A stretch of DNA of 64,000 bases from Microbispora rosea (GTDB lineage: Bacteria > Actinomycetota > Actinomycetes > Streptosporangiales > Streptosporangiaceae): positions 124,001-188,000 of the forward strand of contig NZ_FTNI01000009.1 in NCBI RefSeq assembly GCF_900156315.1. The letters are read 5' to 3'. The notes beneath the pieces were generated by a model. That model did not search any database. It saw only the letters and a list, made by a program, of their open reading frames with translations, and had not been told where the DNA came from. Every line of letters starts with the position of its first letter. The first letter of the stretch is position 1. Below are positions 39,747-47,344 of this stretch, one piece after another. The position numbers and the translations under genes were made by a program.

Positions 39747-40859
39747 TCACCGGACGCGACGGGTCAGCCGCTCGGTGAGCACCGTGAGCGCCTGCGCCGC
39801 CTCCGGCGCGATCGCGCAGTGGCGCAGCGCGTCGAGCGCCTGCCCGGCCCGCAGGGCGATCAGGTCCTCGACCTCGCCGAGGGCGCCGGTGTCCACGATG
39901 ATCCGCCGGAGCTCGGCCGCCCGGCGTTCGTCCAGGCCGGGGCTGCCGTGCCAGGTCCGCAGCAGGTCCCGTTCCGGCCCTCGCGCCCGCGCGTACGCGT
40001 ACGCCATGAGCACGGTCCGCTTCCCCTCGCGCAGGTCGTCGAGGACCGGCTTGCCGGTGACGGCGGGGTCGCCGAAGACGCCGAGGACGTCGTCGCGCAG
40101 CTGGAACGCCTCTCCGAGCGGCAGGCCGAACCGGGAGTACGCCTCCAGCAGGGCGGGCGGGGCCCCGGCGAGGGCCGCGCCGATCTGCAGCGGGCGCTCC
40201 ACGGTGTAGCGGGCCGTCTTGTAGCGAATGACCGTCAGGGCCTGTTCGACGTCCGCGTCGGCGCGGGCGTGCGCCAGGATGTCGAGGTACTGCCCGGTGA
40301 CGACCTCGGTGCGCATCCGGTTGAACAGCTCGCGCGCCGCCCGCCCCCGCACATCGCCGGCGGCGGCGTCCGCGAGCAGTTCGTCCGCCCAGGCCTGCGC
40401 GAGCACGCCGAGCAGGATGGCCGCGGACTGGCCGAAGGCCTCCGCCCCCTCCCACCGCGGAGTCCCGGCGAGCCCCCTGTGGATGGTCGGGCGCCCGCGG
40501 CGCAGCTCGCTGCCGTCCATGACGTCGTCGTGGATGAGCAGACCGGCGTGATAGAGCTCCAGCGCCGCGCCGGTGATGACGGCCCGGTCCTCGTGCGGCT
40601 CATCGCCGCCCGCGCCCCGCCAGCCCCAGTAGCACAGCAGCGGCCTGATGCGCTTGCCGCCCTCGACCACGAACTCGCGCAGCAGCCGGTAGCCCTCGGC
40701 GACGTCCGGATCGCCGACCGGGGGACGCCGGGCGTCGAGGAAACCGGCCAGCAGCTCGTCGACCCGTCCCCGGACGGCGCTCGTGACGGCGGCGACGCCG
40801 CCGGTGTCACCGACGCCGGTGATCCCCTTGATGGACGTGTCCACGGTGTCCGCGGTCAT
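39747..40859 (-). CDS. Polyprenyl diphosphate synthase (trans-isoprenyl type)
   Basis: A 370-residue prenyl synthase that extends allylic diphosphates with isopentenyl diphosphate. First Asp-rich motif LLIHDDVMDGSELRRGRPT and second motif FQLRDDVLGVFGDP are in place; GGKRIRPLLCYWG binds IPP and GKRTVLMAYA follows the usual lysine. Residues before the first motif lack bulky changes that would let me set the chain length; FPP or GGPP are both possible. It is the nearest gene upstream of the encapsulin operon (gap about 217 bases) and probably feeds the cyclase, and polyprenyl synthases are known family 2B-associated enzymes. Confidence 0.9.
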   Translation of the reverse strand: MTADTVDTSIKGITGVGDTGGVAAVTSAVRGRVDELLAGFLDARRPPVGDPDVAEGYRLLREFVVEGGKRIRPLLCYWGWRGAGGDEPHEDRAVITGAALELYHAGLLIHDDVMDGSELRRGRPTIHRGLAGTPRWEGAEAFGQSAAILLGVLAQAWADELLADAAAGDVRGRAARELFNRMRTEVVTGQYLDILAHARADADVEQALTVIRYKTARYTVERPLQIGAALAGAPPALLEAYSRFGLPLGEAFQLRDDVLGVFGDPAVTGKPVLDDLREGKRTVLMAYAYARARGPERDLLRTWHGSPGLDERRAAELRRIIVDTGALGEVEDLIALRAGQALDALRHCAIAPEAAQALTVLTERLTRRVR

Positions 40860-41001
40860 GCACGGCCTCCTCGCTCGGCGAGCCGGTATCCCTTGCGGAA
40901 AGTTACTTAATGAACACGCAAAGTAGAACCGGTCGTTCCGATAGTCGGAACTTCTCGCCGAGCTGCGCTGTACCGCTTGCCGGCCCGGCCGGCCGTTGCG
41001 C

Positions 41002-41856
41002 TCAGTCGGCCCGACCGAATTGGGCGATCGCGGTCGCGAGCAGGGCGAGCCCGAGGACGGCGAGGACGGCCACCTCGACGGCGATGGGCACGTGCCACCC
41101 GCCCCACGTCAGCCCCGGCGCGAGCCGGGCCCGTACGGCGGGCGTCAGGTCCAGGTGCGCGAAGACGAGCCGCCTGATGGGGTCCACGGCGTACGAGAGG
41201 GGGTCGATCCGGTTGAGCGCGGTCAGCCACACGGGCAGGTTCGAGGCGGGGAACATCGCGCCCGACATGAAGTACAACGGCATGATCAGCAGCTGGTTGA
41301 GCGCCATGAACGACTGCATCTGCTTGACCCGCACGGACATCGCGACCCCGAAGGCCGTGATGGTGAAGGCCAGCAGCACCTGGATGCCGAACACGCCGAG
41401 CATCAGCCCCGGCGCGTACGGCACGCCCACGGGACCCGCGATGCAGATGACGACGAGGCCCTGGAAGGCCGCGACGGTCGCTCCGCCCAGGCATTTGCCG
41501 AGGACGATTGACCCACGGGACACCGGCGCGACCAGCATCTCGCGCAGGAAGCCGAACTCCCGGTCCCAGACGATCGAGGCGGCCGAGGACATCGCGGTGA
41601 ACAGGACGGCCATGGCGAGGATGCCCGGATAGAGGAAGGTCCGCAGGCCGAGCCCGCCGGTGCCGCCCGAGGTGAGCTGGGACAGGCCGGTGCCGAGGAC
41701 GAACAGGAACAGGAACGGCTGCACGAGAGAGGTGAGGATGCGCAGCGGGCCGTTGAAGAAGCGGATGATCTCGCGCTGCCAGACCACCTTGACGGCGCGC
41801 AGCTCGCTCATCGCGCTGCGCCCCGGCACCCGGACCGCCGTGATGGGCAGCGTCAT
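41002..41856 (-). CDS. ABC-2 type exporter permease, DrrB-like
   Basis: A 284-residue membrane protein with six helices of the ABC-2 superfamily. VKVVWQREIIRFFNGPLRIL opens the cytoplasmic helix, REFGFLREMLVAPVSRG is the conserved coupling loop, and FMSGAMFPASNLPVWL precedes the last helices. It pairs with the ATPase gene that overlaps it by four bases to form an exporter for drugs, lipids or terpenoid products. Substrate unknown; repression by the adjacent TetR is likely. Confidence 0.9.
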   Translation of the reverse strand: MTLPITAVRVPGRSAMSELRAVKVVWQREIIRFFNGPLRILTSLVQPFLFLFVLGTGLSQLTSGGTGGLGLRTFLYPGILAMAVLFTAMSSAASIVWDREFGFLREMLVAPVSRGSIVLGKCLGGATVAAFQGLVVICIAGPVGVPYAPGLMLGVFGIQVLLAFTITAFGVAMSVRVKQMQSFMALNQLLIMPLYFMSGAMFPASNLPVWLTALNRIDPLSYAVDPIRRLVFAHLDLTPAVRARLAPGLTWGGWHVPIAVEVAVLAVLGLALLATAIAQFGRAD

Positions 41857-42839
41857 CGCCGGCCTCCTCGCGCCGCGGCGAGCGCGGCCGGGCCGCGCGC
41901 GCCGCCGGACGACTCCGCGTCGCGGATCGACCGGCCGGTGTAGGACATGAAGACGTCGTCCAGGCTGGGCCTGGCCACGCTGACGGACCGGATCGACAGC
42001 CCCGAGCGGGAGAACAGCTCCGGCACGAACCGCTCCCCCTCCTCCACCTGGAACACGACGACGTCGCGGGACGCGACGGCCTTGATGCCGAACCGCTCGT
42101 CCAGGACGGCGACGGCCGCCGCGCCGTCGTCGGTCTGGATCTGGACGCGGTCCTTGCCGACGCCGGCCTTCAGCGCGGTGGGGGTGTCGAGCGCGATGAT
42201 CCGGCCGCCGTCCATGATGGCGATGCGGTCGCAGTGCTCGGCCTCGTCCATGTAGTGCGTGGTCAGGAAGACCGTGATGTCCTCGGCCTCCTTCAGCTCC
42301 CGGATGTAGGACCAGATGGAGCTCCTGGTCTGCGGGTCCAGGCCGACGGTGGGCTCGTCGAGGAACAGCACCCGCGGCGAGTGCAGCAGGCCGCGGGCGA
42401 TCTCCAGTCGCCGCCTCATGCCGCCCGAGAACGTCGCGACCTTGGCCGCGCGCCTGTCCCACAGCCCCACCATCTCGAGCACTCCCCGCAGCCGCGGACC
42501 GACGTCCGCGCGGGGCACGCCGTACAGCTCGGCATGGAAACGCAGGTTGCGCTCCGCCGTCAGATAGCCGTCGAGCGTCGGGTCCTGAAACACCAGCCCG
42601 ATGGAACGCCGCACGCTGTCGCGTTCGTGCACCACGTCGTAGCCCGCCACGCGCGCCGCGCCGGCCGTGGGCGTGGTCAGGGTGCAGAGCATGCTGATCG
42701 TCGTGGACTTCCCGGCGCCGTTCGGGCCGAGGAAGCCGAAGATCTCCCCTCTGTGCACGGTCAGGTCGATGCCGCGTACGGCCTCGACGTCGCCGTAATG
42801 CTTGGCCAGGCCGGTGGTTTCCACCGCCGGATGCGTCAT
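41853..42839 (-). CDS. ABC exporter ATPase, DrrA-like
   Basis: A 328-residue daunorubicin-resistance-type ATPase: Walker A FLGPNGAGKSTT, Q-loop LVFQDPTLDGYLT, signature TFSGGMRRRLEIARGL, Walker B VLFLDEPTVGLD and switch His in LTTHYMDEA. A C-terminal 100-residue regulatory domain ends in RPSLDDVFMSYTGR, as in DrrA. It powers the permease encoded next. The operator at 42856-42887 lies 17 bases before the start codon. Confidence 0.93.
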   Translation of the reverse strand: MTHPAVETTGLAKHYGDVEAVRGIDLTVHRGEIFGFLGPNGAGKSTTISMLCTLTTPTAGAARVAGYDVVHERDSVRRSIGLVFQDPTLDGYLTAERNLRFHAELYGVPRADVGPRLRGVLEMVGLWDRRAAKVATFSGGMRRRLEIARGLLHSPRVLFLDEPTVGLDPQTRSSIWSYIRELKEAEDITVFLTTHYMDEAEHCDRIAIMDGGRIIALDTPTALKAGVGKDRVQIQTDDGAAAVAVLDERFGIKAVASRDVVVFQVEEGERFVPELFSRSGLSIRSVSVARPSLDDVFMSYTGRSIRDAESSGGARGPAALAAARGGRR

Positions 42840-42855
42840 CCCGCCTCCCCATCAA

Positions 42856-42887
42856 TTACACTTGGTGTAACAGTACACCAGGTGTAA
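42856..42887. promoter_or_regulatory. TetR operator between the ABC exporter and its regulator
   Basis: TTACACTTGGTGT and ACACCAGGTGTAA form a 13-bp inverted repeat with one mismatch and a 6-base spacer. The divergent layout means one repressor site can control both exporter and regulator. Confidence 0.8.
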
Positions 42888-42913
42888 CCAAGGAAGGCCG
42901 ATACGCTGTGCCC

Positions 42914-43549
42914 ATGAGAGCGGGCGGACTGCGGGAGCTGAAGAAGAACCAGACCCGGCAGCTCATCGCCGACACCGCGAACGCGCTCTTCCGGGCCCGG
43001 GGGTTCGACGAGGTCACCGTGGACGAGATCGCGGCGGCCGCGCAGGTGTCGAAGAAGACGGTGTTCAACCACTTCCCGACCAAGGAGGACCTGGTCTTCT
43101 ACCGGGCCGAGGACCGGGAGGCCATGTCGCTGGCGGCGGTCACCGACCGCCCGGCCGGGTTCTCCATCCTCGACTCCTTCCGCGCGATGTGCCTGGCGCA
43201 GACCAGGCTCATCCCGGGCATGCGGCGCGACCTCGTCCATCCGCGCAGCTTCTTCGACCTCGTCAGCGGCAACCCCTCCTTGGAGCGGAAGATGCACGAG
43301 GTCAACGAGCGGATCACCCGGGTGCTCGCCGACGCGCTGGCGGCCGAGGCGGGCGCGGAGCCCGGCGACCCGCTGCCCCGCATCGTCGCCTCGACGCTGG
43401 TCGGCGCGCAGCGGGCGCTCTACCGGCGGCTGCGGCAGCGGGTCCGGGAGGGCGGGCCCGACGAGGAGATCGGGCGCGCCCACCGCGCGGACGTCGAACG
43501 GGTCTTCGGCCTGCTCGGCAAGGGCCTCGGCGGCTACCCGCAGGCCTGA
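42914..43549 (+). CDS. TetR-family repressor, probably of the ABC exporter
   Basis: A 211-residue TetR regulator with its N-terminal HTH intact: LIADTANALFRARGFDEVT, recognition segment VSKKTVFNHFPTKEDL. The C-terminal ligand domain has the PRSFFDLVSGNPSLERKM region seen in TetR_C_17-like proteins. The ATG at 42914 or the GTG at 42908 may be used. It diverges from drrA-like across a 13-bp dyad operator, the classic autorepressor-plus-exporter layout. The inducer is unknown. Confidence 0.92.
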   Translation: MRAGGLRELKKNQTRQLIADTANALFRARGFDEVTVDEIAAAAQVSKKTVFNHFPTKEDLVFYRAEDREAMSLAAVTDRPAGFSILDSFRAMCLAQTRLIPGMRRDLVHPRSFFDLVSGNPSLERKMHEVNERITRVLADALAAEAGAEPGDPLPRIVASTLVGAQRALYRRLRQRVREGGPDEEIGRAHRADVERVFGLLGKGLGGYPQA

Positions 43550-43552
43550 CCG

Positions 43553-44875
43553 CTATTCGGCCACCGCGACCCTGGCCTCCTGGCCGTCCACGGTCGCGGC
43601 GCGCTCGCGCCGCCAGGGGCCGTGGAACAGGAAGACGGCGGGAGCGAACAGCGCCAGGCACACCAGCGAGACCACCAGCCAGGTCTGCCAGCTCGTGGCC
43701 TCGACCACGTGCGGGATGACCAGCAGGCCGACCACGGCGATCGCCTTGGTGAGGAAGCCGAACAGGCCCCATGCCGTGCCCTGCAGCCGGGGGTCGACGT
43801 CCTCGGCGTCCTCGGAGTAGTTGGCCATCCAGGGGGCGTACGCCACGCCGAGCGAGCCGCCGAGCAGCGCGCCGACGATCATGAGCATGCCGCTGGAGAC
43901 GCCTTCGCCGCCGAGGATGTACGCCAGGTAGGCGGTGACCAGCACGGCCGCGACGGTGCCGGCGAGCGTGATCGGCTTGCGCAGCTGGGTGCGGTCGGAG
44001 ACGCGGCCGGCGACGATCAGCGTGATCAGGTTGAGGCTCCAGAAGCACGCCATGATCGTGGACGCCTCGGCGGCCGTGATGCCCAGAGCGCCGACCAGCA
44101 TGGTCTGCCCGAAGAGCGTGAGCGTGATGTAGAGCACCAGCCACAGCGAGATGCCGACCACGTGGGCCCAGATGTTGGGCCGCACGAACAGCGAGGAGAC
44201 CCTGGCCGGCCTGGTCAGGTCGACGACGTCGGCGGCCTTGCGCTCGGTGTGCTGGATCTGCGCGCGCAGCTCGGGCGACAGGTCGGCGATGTTGAAGGCG
44301 ATGACGATCGAGATGACCAGCGAGAAGCAGCCCATGATGACGAACTGCGACCGCCAGGAGTCGTCGAAGATCGGCAGCGTCCAGCCCGCGACGGCGGCGG
44401 CGAGGAAGTTGGCCCCCACCGGGCCCCAGGTCCAGAAGCCGAACGCCTGGGCCCTGCCGAGGCGCGGCGAGAAGTCGCGGACCAGCGGCGCGGTGCTCGC
44501 CATCGCCACTCCGTCGACGAAGGCCAGCACGATCCTGGCGATCAGCAGGTCCCTTGAGCTGTGGACGAGCGTCATGGCGAAGCAGCACACGGCGGTCAGC
44601 AGCATCAGCGGGACCAGCAGGCGCACCCTGCCGATCCGGTCGGTGAGCCTGCCGCCGAGCGCCGACGCGACGGCCCCCGCGACCGCCGCCGCCCCGGACA
44701 CCGCACCGTACGTCGCGAGGGAGATGTCGAGGTCCTTCAGGAGCAGCGGGACCACGGGGGCGATCTGCGCCTCATAGGAGCCGATGAGGACGGCCAGCAC
44801 GGCCATCGTGAGGATCTTCATGCGACGCGCACCCGTGGGGTACTCGTCGAGCTCGCGTACGTAGGACAGGCCCAT
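43553..44875 (-). CDS. MFS transporter
   Basis: A 440-residue major-facilitator protein with twelve predicted helices. The loop 2-3 signature reads LGGRLTDRIGRVRLLVPLML and FVDGVAMASTAPLVRDFSPR is in the fifth helix region. The ATG at 44873-44875 has GAAAGG seven bases ahead; a longer start is unlikely. Its promoter contains the TTCTAGA-N7-TCTAGAA operator, so it probably imports a substrate for the acyl-CoA degradation genes under the same control. Confidence 0.9.
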   Translation of the reverse strand: MGLSYVRELDEYPTGARRMKILTMAVLAVLIGSYEAQIAPVVPLLLKDLDISLATYGAVSGAAAVAGAVASALGGRLTDRIGRVRLLVPLMLLTAVCCFAMTLVHSSRDLLIARIVLAFVDGVAMASTAPLVRDFSPRLGRAQAFGFWTWGPVGANFLAAAVAGWTLPIFDDSWRSQFVIMGCFSLVISIVIAFNIADLSPELRAQIQHTERKAADVVDLTRPARVSSLFVRPNIWAHVVGISLWLVLYITLTLFGQTMLVGALGITAAEASTIMACFWSLNLITLIVAGRVSDRTQLRKPITLAGTVAAVLVTAYLAYILGGEGVSSGMLMIVGALLGGSLGVAYAPWMANYSEDAEDVDPRLQGTAWGLFGFLTKAIAVVGLLVIPHVVEATSWQTWLVVSLVCLALFAPAVFLFHGPWRRERAATVDGQEARVAVAE

Positions 44876-44914
44876 AGACACGCCTTTCTCGTCGTCCCCC
44901 GTCCCAGCGATGAG

Positions 44915-44935
44915 TTCTAGAAGCAAGCTCTAGAA
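44915..44935. promoter_or_regulatory. 21-bp regulon operator, copy 1
   Basis: TTCTAGA-N7-TCTAGAA, a perfect 7-bp inverted repeat, 40 bases ahead of the leftward MFS gene. Best match to the consensus shared by six sites in the window. Confidence 0.8.
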
Positions 44936-45011
44936 TTCATTTCCACGAATGCTGCGCCTCCTCACGCCCAGAGTCAAGGGGCTGTGAGCATGTGTTTCTT
45001 CGGCACGGAAT

Positions 45012-45032
45012 GACTAGAATGAGATTCTAGGA
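45012..45032. promoter_or_regulatory. 21-bp regulon operator, copy 2
   Basis: GACTAGA-N7-TCTAGGA, the same spacing as copy 1, and internally a perfect CTAGAAT-GAG-ATTCTAG palindrome. It lies 21 bases before the VOC gene start. Confidence 0.8.
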
Positions 45033-45053
45033 TTTCGATCGAAGGAGGACGAG

Positions 45054-45566
45054 GTGGACATCGCCGAGGAGCTGGCCGGGCTGGACGCGGCCTTCGACCA
45101 CACGGCCGTCGCCGCGCCGCGCATCCGGGACCTGCTGCCGATCTACCGCGACCTGCTGGGAGGTGTTTACCTCGGCGGTGGCGACAACGTGGTGAACGGC
45201 TACCGGACGCTCCAGCTCAGCTACGCCAACGGGAGCAAGATCGAGCTGATGGAGCCGCTGGCCGGGTCCTCGTTCTTCGACAGCTTCTTCGACCTCACGC
45301 GCGGCAGAGGCGGGGTCCACCACCTCAACTTCCACGTCGCCGACATCGAGGCCGCCGTGGCGGCGCTGCGCGAGCGCGGTTATCGGCTGTTCGGCCTCAA
45401 CCTCGCCGAACCCCGCTGGCGCGAGGTCTTCCTCCACCCGAAGGAGGCGCACGGGGTCCTGGTCCAGCTCGCCCAGCCGGGGCCGCGCGCTCCCGAGCCG
45501 GTGCCGTCCCTCGACGATCTGCTGGCCGGTCGGGGCCGGCGCGGCAACGGCGTCCCGAGCCCGTGA
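45054..45566 (+). CDS. VOC-superfamily protein, methylmalonyl-CoA epimerase/glyoxalase-like
   Basis: A 170-residue vicinal-oxygen-chelate protein built from two beta-alpha-beta modules. Candidate metal ligands are His16 in AFDHTAVAAP, Glu in SKIELMEPLAG, and His in GGVHHLNFHVADIE; HPKEAHGVLVQLAQ closes the second module. The layout matches methylmalonyl-CoA epimerases, so it may epimerise an acyl-CoA, or it may be a non-catalytic binder. GTG start with AAGGAGGACGAG. It lies directly behind operator copy 2 and so belongs to the lipid regulon. Confidence 0.82.
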   Translation: MDIAEELAGLDAAFDHTAVAAPRIRDLLPIYRDLLGGVYLGGGDNVVNGYRTLQLSYANGSKIELMEPLAGSSFFDSFFDLTRGRGGVHHLNFHVADIEAAVAALRERGYRLFGLNLAEPRWREVFLHPKEAHGVLVQLAQPGPRAPEPVPSLDDLLAGRGRRGNGVPSP

Positions 45567-45583
45567 CAACGGACCCTCGCCAT

Positions 45584-45604
45584 CTCTAGATTGGAGTTCT
45601 AGAA
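45584..45604. promoter_or_regulatory. 21-bp regulon operator, copy 3
   Basis: CTCTAGA-N7-TCTAGAA, 37 bases ahead of the OB-fold gene; one mismatch to the consensus. It suggests that the OB-fold/thiolase-like pair has its own promoter. Confidence 0.78.
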
Positions 45605-45641
45605 TCCGACTCTAAGACTTACTCCGCCTCGGAGGAGAACG

Positions 45642-46064
45642 ATGACCGCATCGCACAAACCCGTCCCGAAGCCGACGCCGGAGACCCAGCCGTTCTGGGA
45701 CGGCACGGCGGAGGGACTCCTGCGGATCCAGCGCTGCAGCGCCTGTTCGCGGCACTACTTCTATCCACGGCCCGCCTGCCCGCACTGCGGCTCGGACGAC
45801 GTCACATGGGTGACCTCCTGCGGCAGGGCGACCCTCTACTCGTACGTGATCAGCCATCGCCCGGCTCCCGGCTTCGAGCAGGAGGGGCCGTACGCGATCG
45901 CGGTCGTGGAGCTGGAGGAGGGCGTGCGCATGATGACGAACATCGTGGGTGTCGAGATCATGCCGGAGAACCTGCCCCTGGACATGGAGCTGCGCGTGGT
46001 GTTCGAGCAACGCGGCGACGTGCACGTTCCCCTCTTCGAGCCCGCTGGGGGTCCCAACCGATGA
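45642..46064 (+). CDS. Zn-ribbon OB-fold protein (DUF35/ChsH2-like)
   Basis: A 140-residue protein with a short N-terminal helix (PETQPFWDGTAEGLL), a zinc ribbon made by RCSACSRHYFYPRPACPHCG and a C-terminal OB-fold (ATLYSYVISHRPAPGF, EEGVRMMTNIVG). Family members bind acyl-CoA and work as obligate partners of thiolase-like or hydratase proteins, for example in actinobacterial steroid side-chain degradation. Its stop overlaps the start of the thiolase-like gene, so a complex of the two is very likely. Confidence 0.9.
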   Translation: MTASHKPVPKPTPETQPFWDGTAEGLLRIQRCSACSRHYFYPRPACPHCGSDDVTWVTSCGRATLYSYVISHRPAPGFEQEGPYAIAVVELEEGVRMMTNIVGVEIMPENLPLDMELRVVFEQRGDVHVPLFEPAGGPNR

Positions 46065-47188
46065 ACATCGTCATCGCGGGCGCGGCCGAGACCGACGAGC
46101 TCGGCAAGCTGCCCCACATGTCCACCGCGCAGCTCCACCTCCAGGCCGCGCGCAACGCGCTCGCCGACGCCGGGATGACCAAGGACGACATCGACGGCGT
46201 CGCCACCGTCGGCGTGCCCGGCCCGATCCAGATCGCCCACGCGCTCGGGATCGCTCCGGCCTGGCTCGACGGCACCGGGGTGGGCGGCTCGTCCTTCCTC
46301 TTCCACGTGCGGCACGCCGCGGCGGCCATCCGGGCCGGGATGTGCACCACCGTGCTCATCACGCACGGCGAGTCCGGGCGGTCGCGGGTCGGCGCGCCCC
46401 GGCCGGCCCTCGGCCCCGACTCGCTGATCGGCCAGTTCGAGCTGCCGTACGGCGTGCTCGGCCCGCCCACCATGTTCACGCTGACGGCACTGCGCTACAT
46501 GAAGGAGACCGGGCTCACGCACGAGCAGCTCGCGGAGGTCGCCGTCGCGCAGCGCCGATGGGCGCACCGCAACCCCCGGGCCATGTACCAGGACATGATC
46601 ACCGTCGAGGACGTGCTCGCGTCCCGGATGGTCGCCTACCCCTTCCACCTGCTGGAGTGCTGCCTCGTCACCGACGGAGGCGGCGCGCTGATCGTGACGA
46701 CCGAGGAGCGCGCCCGCAGGTCGCCGGTCCACCTGCTCGGCTCCGGCGAGTCGGCCGAGTCGCCGATCATCTCCCAGATGGAGGACTTCACCACCTCGGC
46801 CGCCTTCCGGCGCTCCGGCGAGGCCGCCTTCGCCGAGGCGGGCATCTCGCACGACGACGTGGACCACCTGATGATCTACGATGCCTTCGCGCACGTGCCC
46901 ATCTACGGGCTGGAGGACCTCGGCTTCGTCAAGCGCGGCGAGGCAGGGCCGTTCATCGCGGAGGGCCACACCTCCCCCGGCGGCCGCCTGCCGCTCAACA
47001 CCAACGGCGGCGGGCTCTCCTACACCCACACCGGCATGTACGGGATGTTCGCCATCCAGGAGTCCGTACGGCAACTGCGCGGCGAGGCCGCCGCCCAGGT
47101 GCCCGACGCCGAAGTCAGCGTCGTCCTCGGCAACGGCGGCATGTTCGCCTCCGCCGCCACGCTCGTCCTGGCCGGCCACCGCCCCTGA
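46061..47188 (+). CDS. Thiolase-like protein (lipid-transfer/Ltp2-type), Cys-less
   Basis: A 375-residue member of the thiolase superfamily in the SCP-x/Ltp2 branch. The block where thiolases hold the nucleophilic Cys reads GTGVGGSSFLFHV, so no Cys is present; the C-terminal LPLNTNGGGLSYTHTGMYG is typical of the Ltp2-type. Such enzymes with a DUF35 partner act as retro-aldolases on acyl-CoA side chains rather than as thiolases. It probably cleaves a beta-hydroxyacyl-CoA generated by the MaoC hydratase encoded at 60041. Paired by overlap with the OB-fold gene. Confidence 0.87.
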   Translation: MNIVIAGAAETDELGKLPHMSTAQLHLQAARNALADAGMTKDDIDGVATVGVPGPIQIAHALGIAPAWLDGTGVGGSSFLFHVRHAAAAIRAGMCTTVLITHGESGRSRVGAPRPALGPDSLIGQFELPYGVLGPPTMFTLTALRYMKETGLTHEQLAEVAVAQRRWAHRNPRAMYQDMITVEDVLASRMVAYPFHLLECCLVTDGGGALIVTTEERARRSPVHLLGSGESAESPIISQMEDFTTSAAFRRSGEAAFAEAGISHDDVDHLMIYDAFAHVPIYGLEDLGFVKRGEAGPFIAEGHTSPGGRLPLNTNGGGLSYTHTGMYGMFAIQESVRQLRGEAAAQVPDAEVSVVLGNGGMFASAATLVLAGHRP

Positions 47189-47202
47189 CCCCGCCCGGCC
47201 CT

Positions 47203-47233
47203 GTCGGCCCTCCCCCGCTGCCGGAGGGCCGAC
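47203..47233 (+). terminator. Terminator after the thiolase-like gene
   Basis: GTCGGCCCTCC (47203-47213) and its exact complement (47223-47233) enclose a 9-base loop, 14 bases past the stop codon. It closes the left block of the lipid regulon. Confidence 0.75.
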
Positions 47234-47344
47234 GGCGGCGTACGCCGCTGTAATGGCCGACGCTCGCCCGGCGACTACATGTCGGGGCGTTGACGTCCAG
47301 CCGGCCGAACCTTCCGGGGAGCCCGGAAGGCACAGGAGCAGCAG

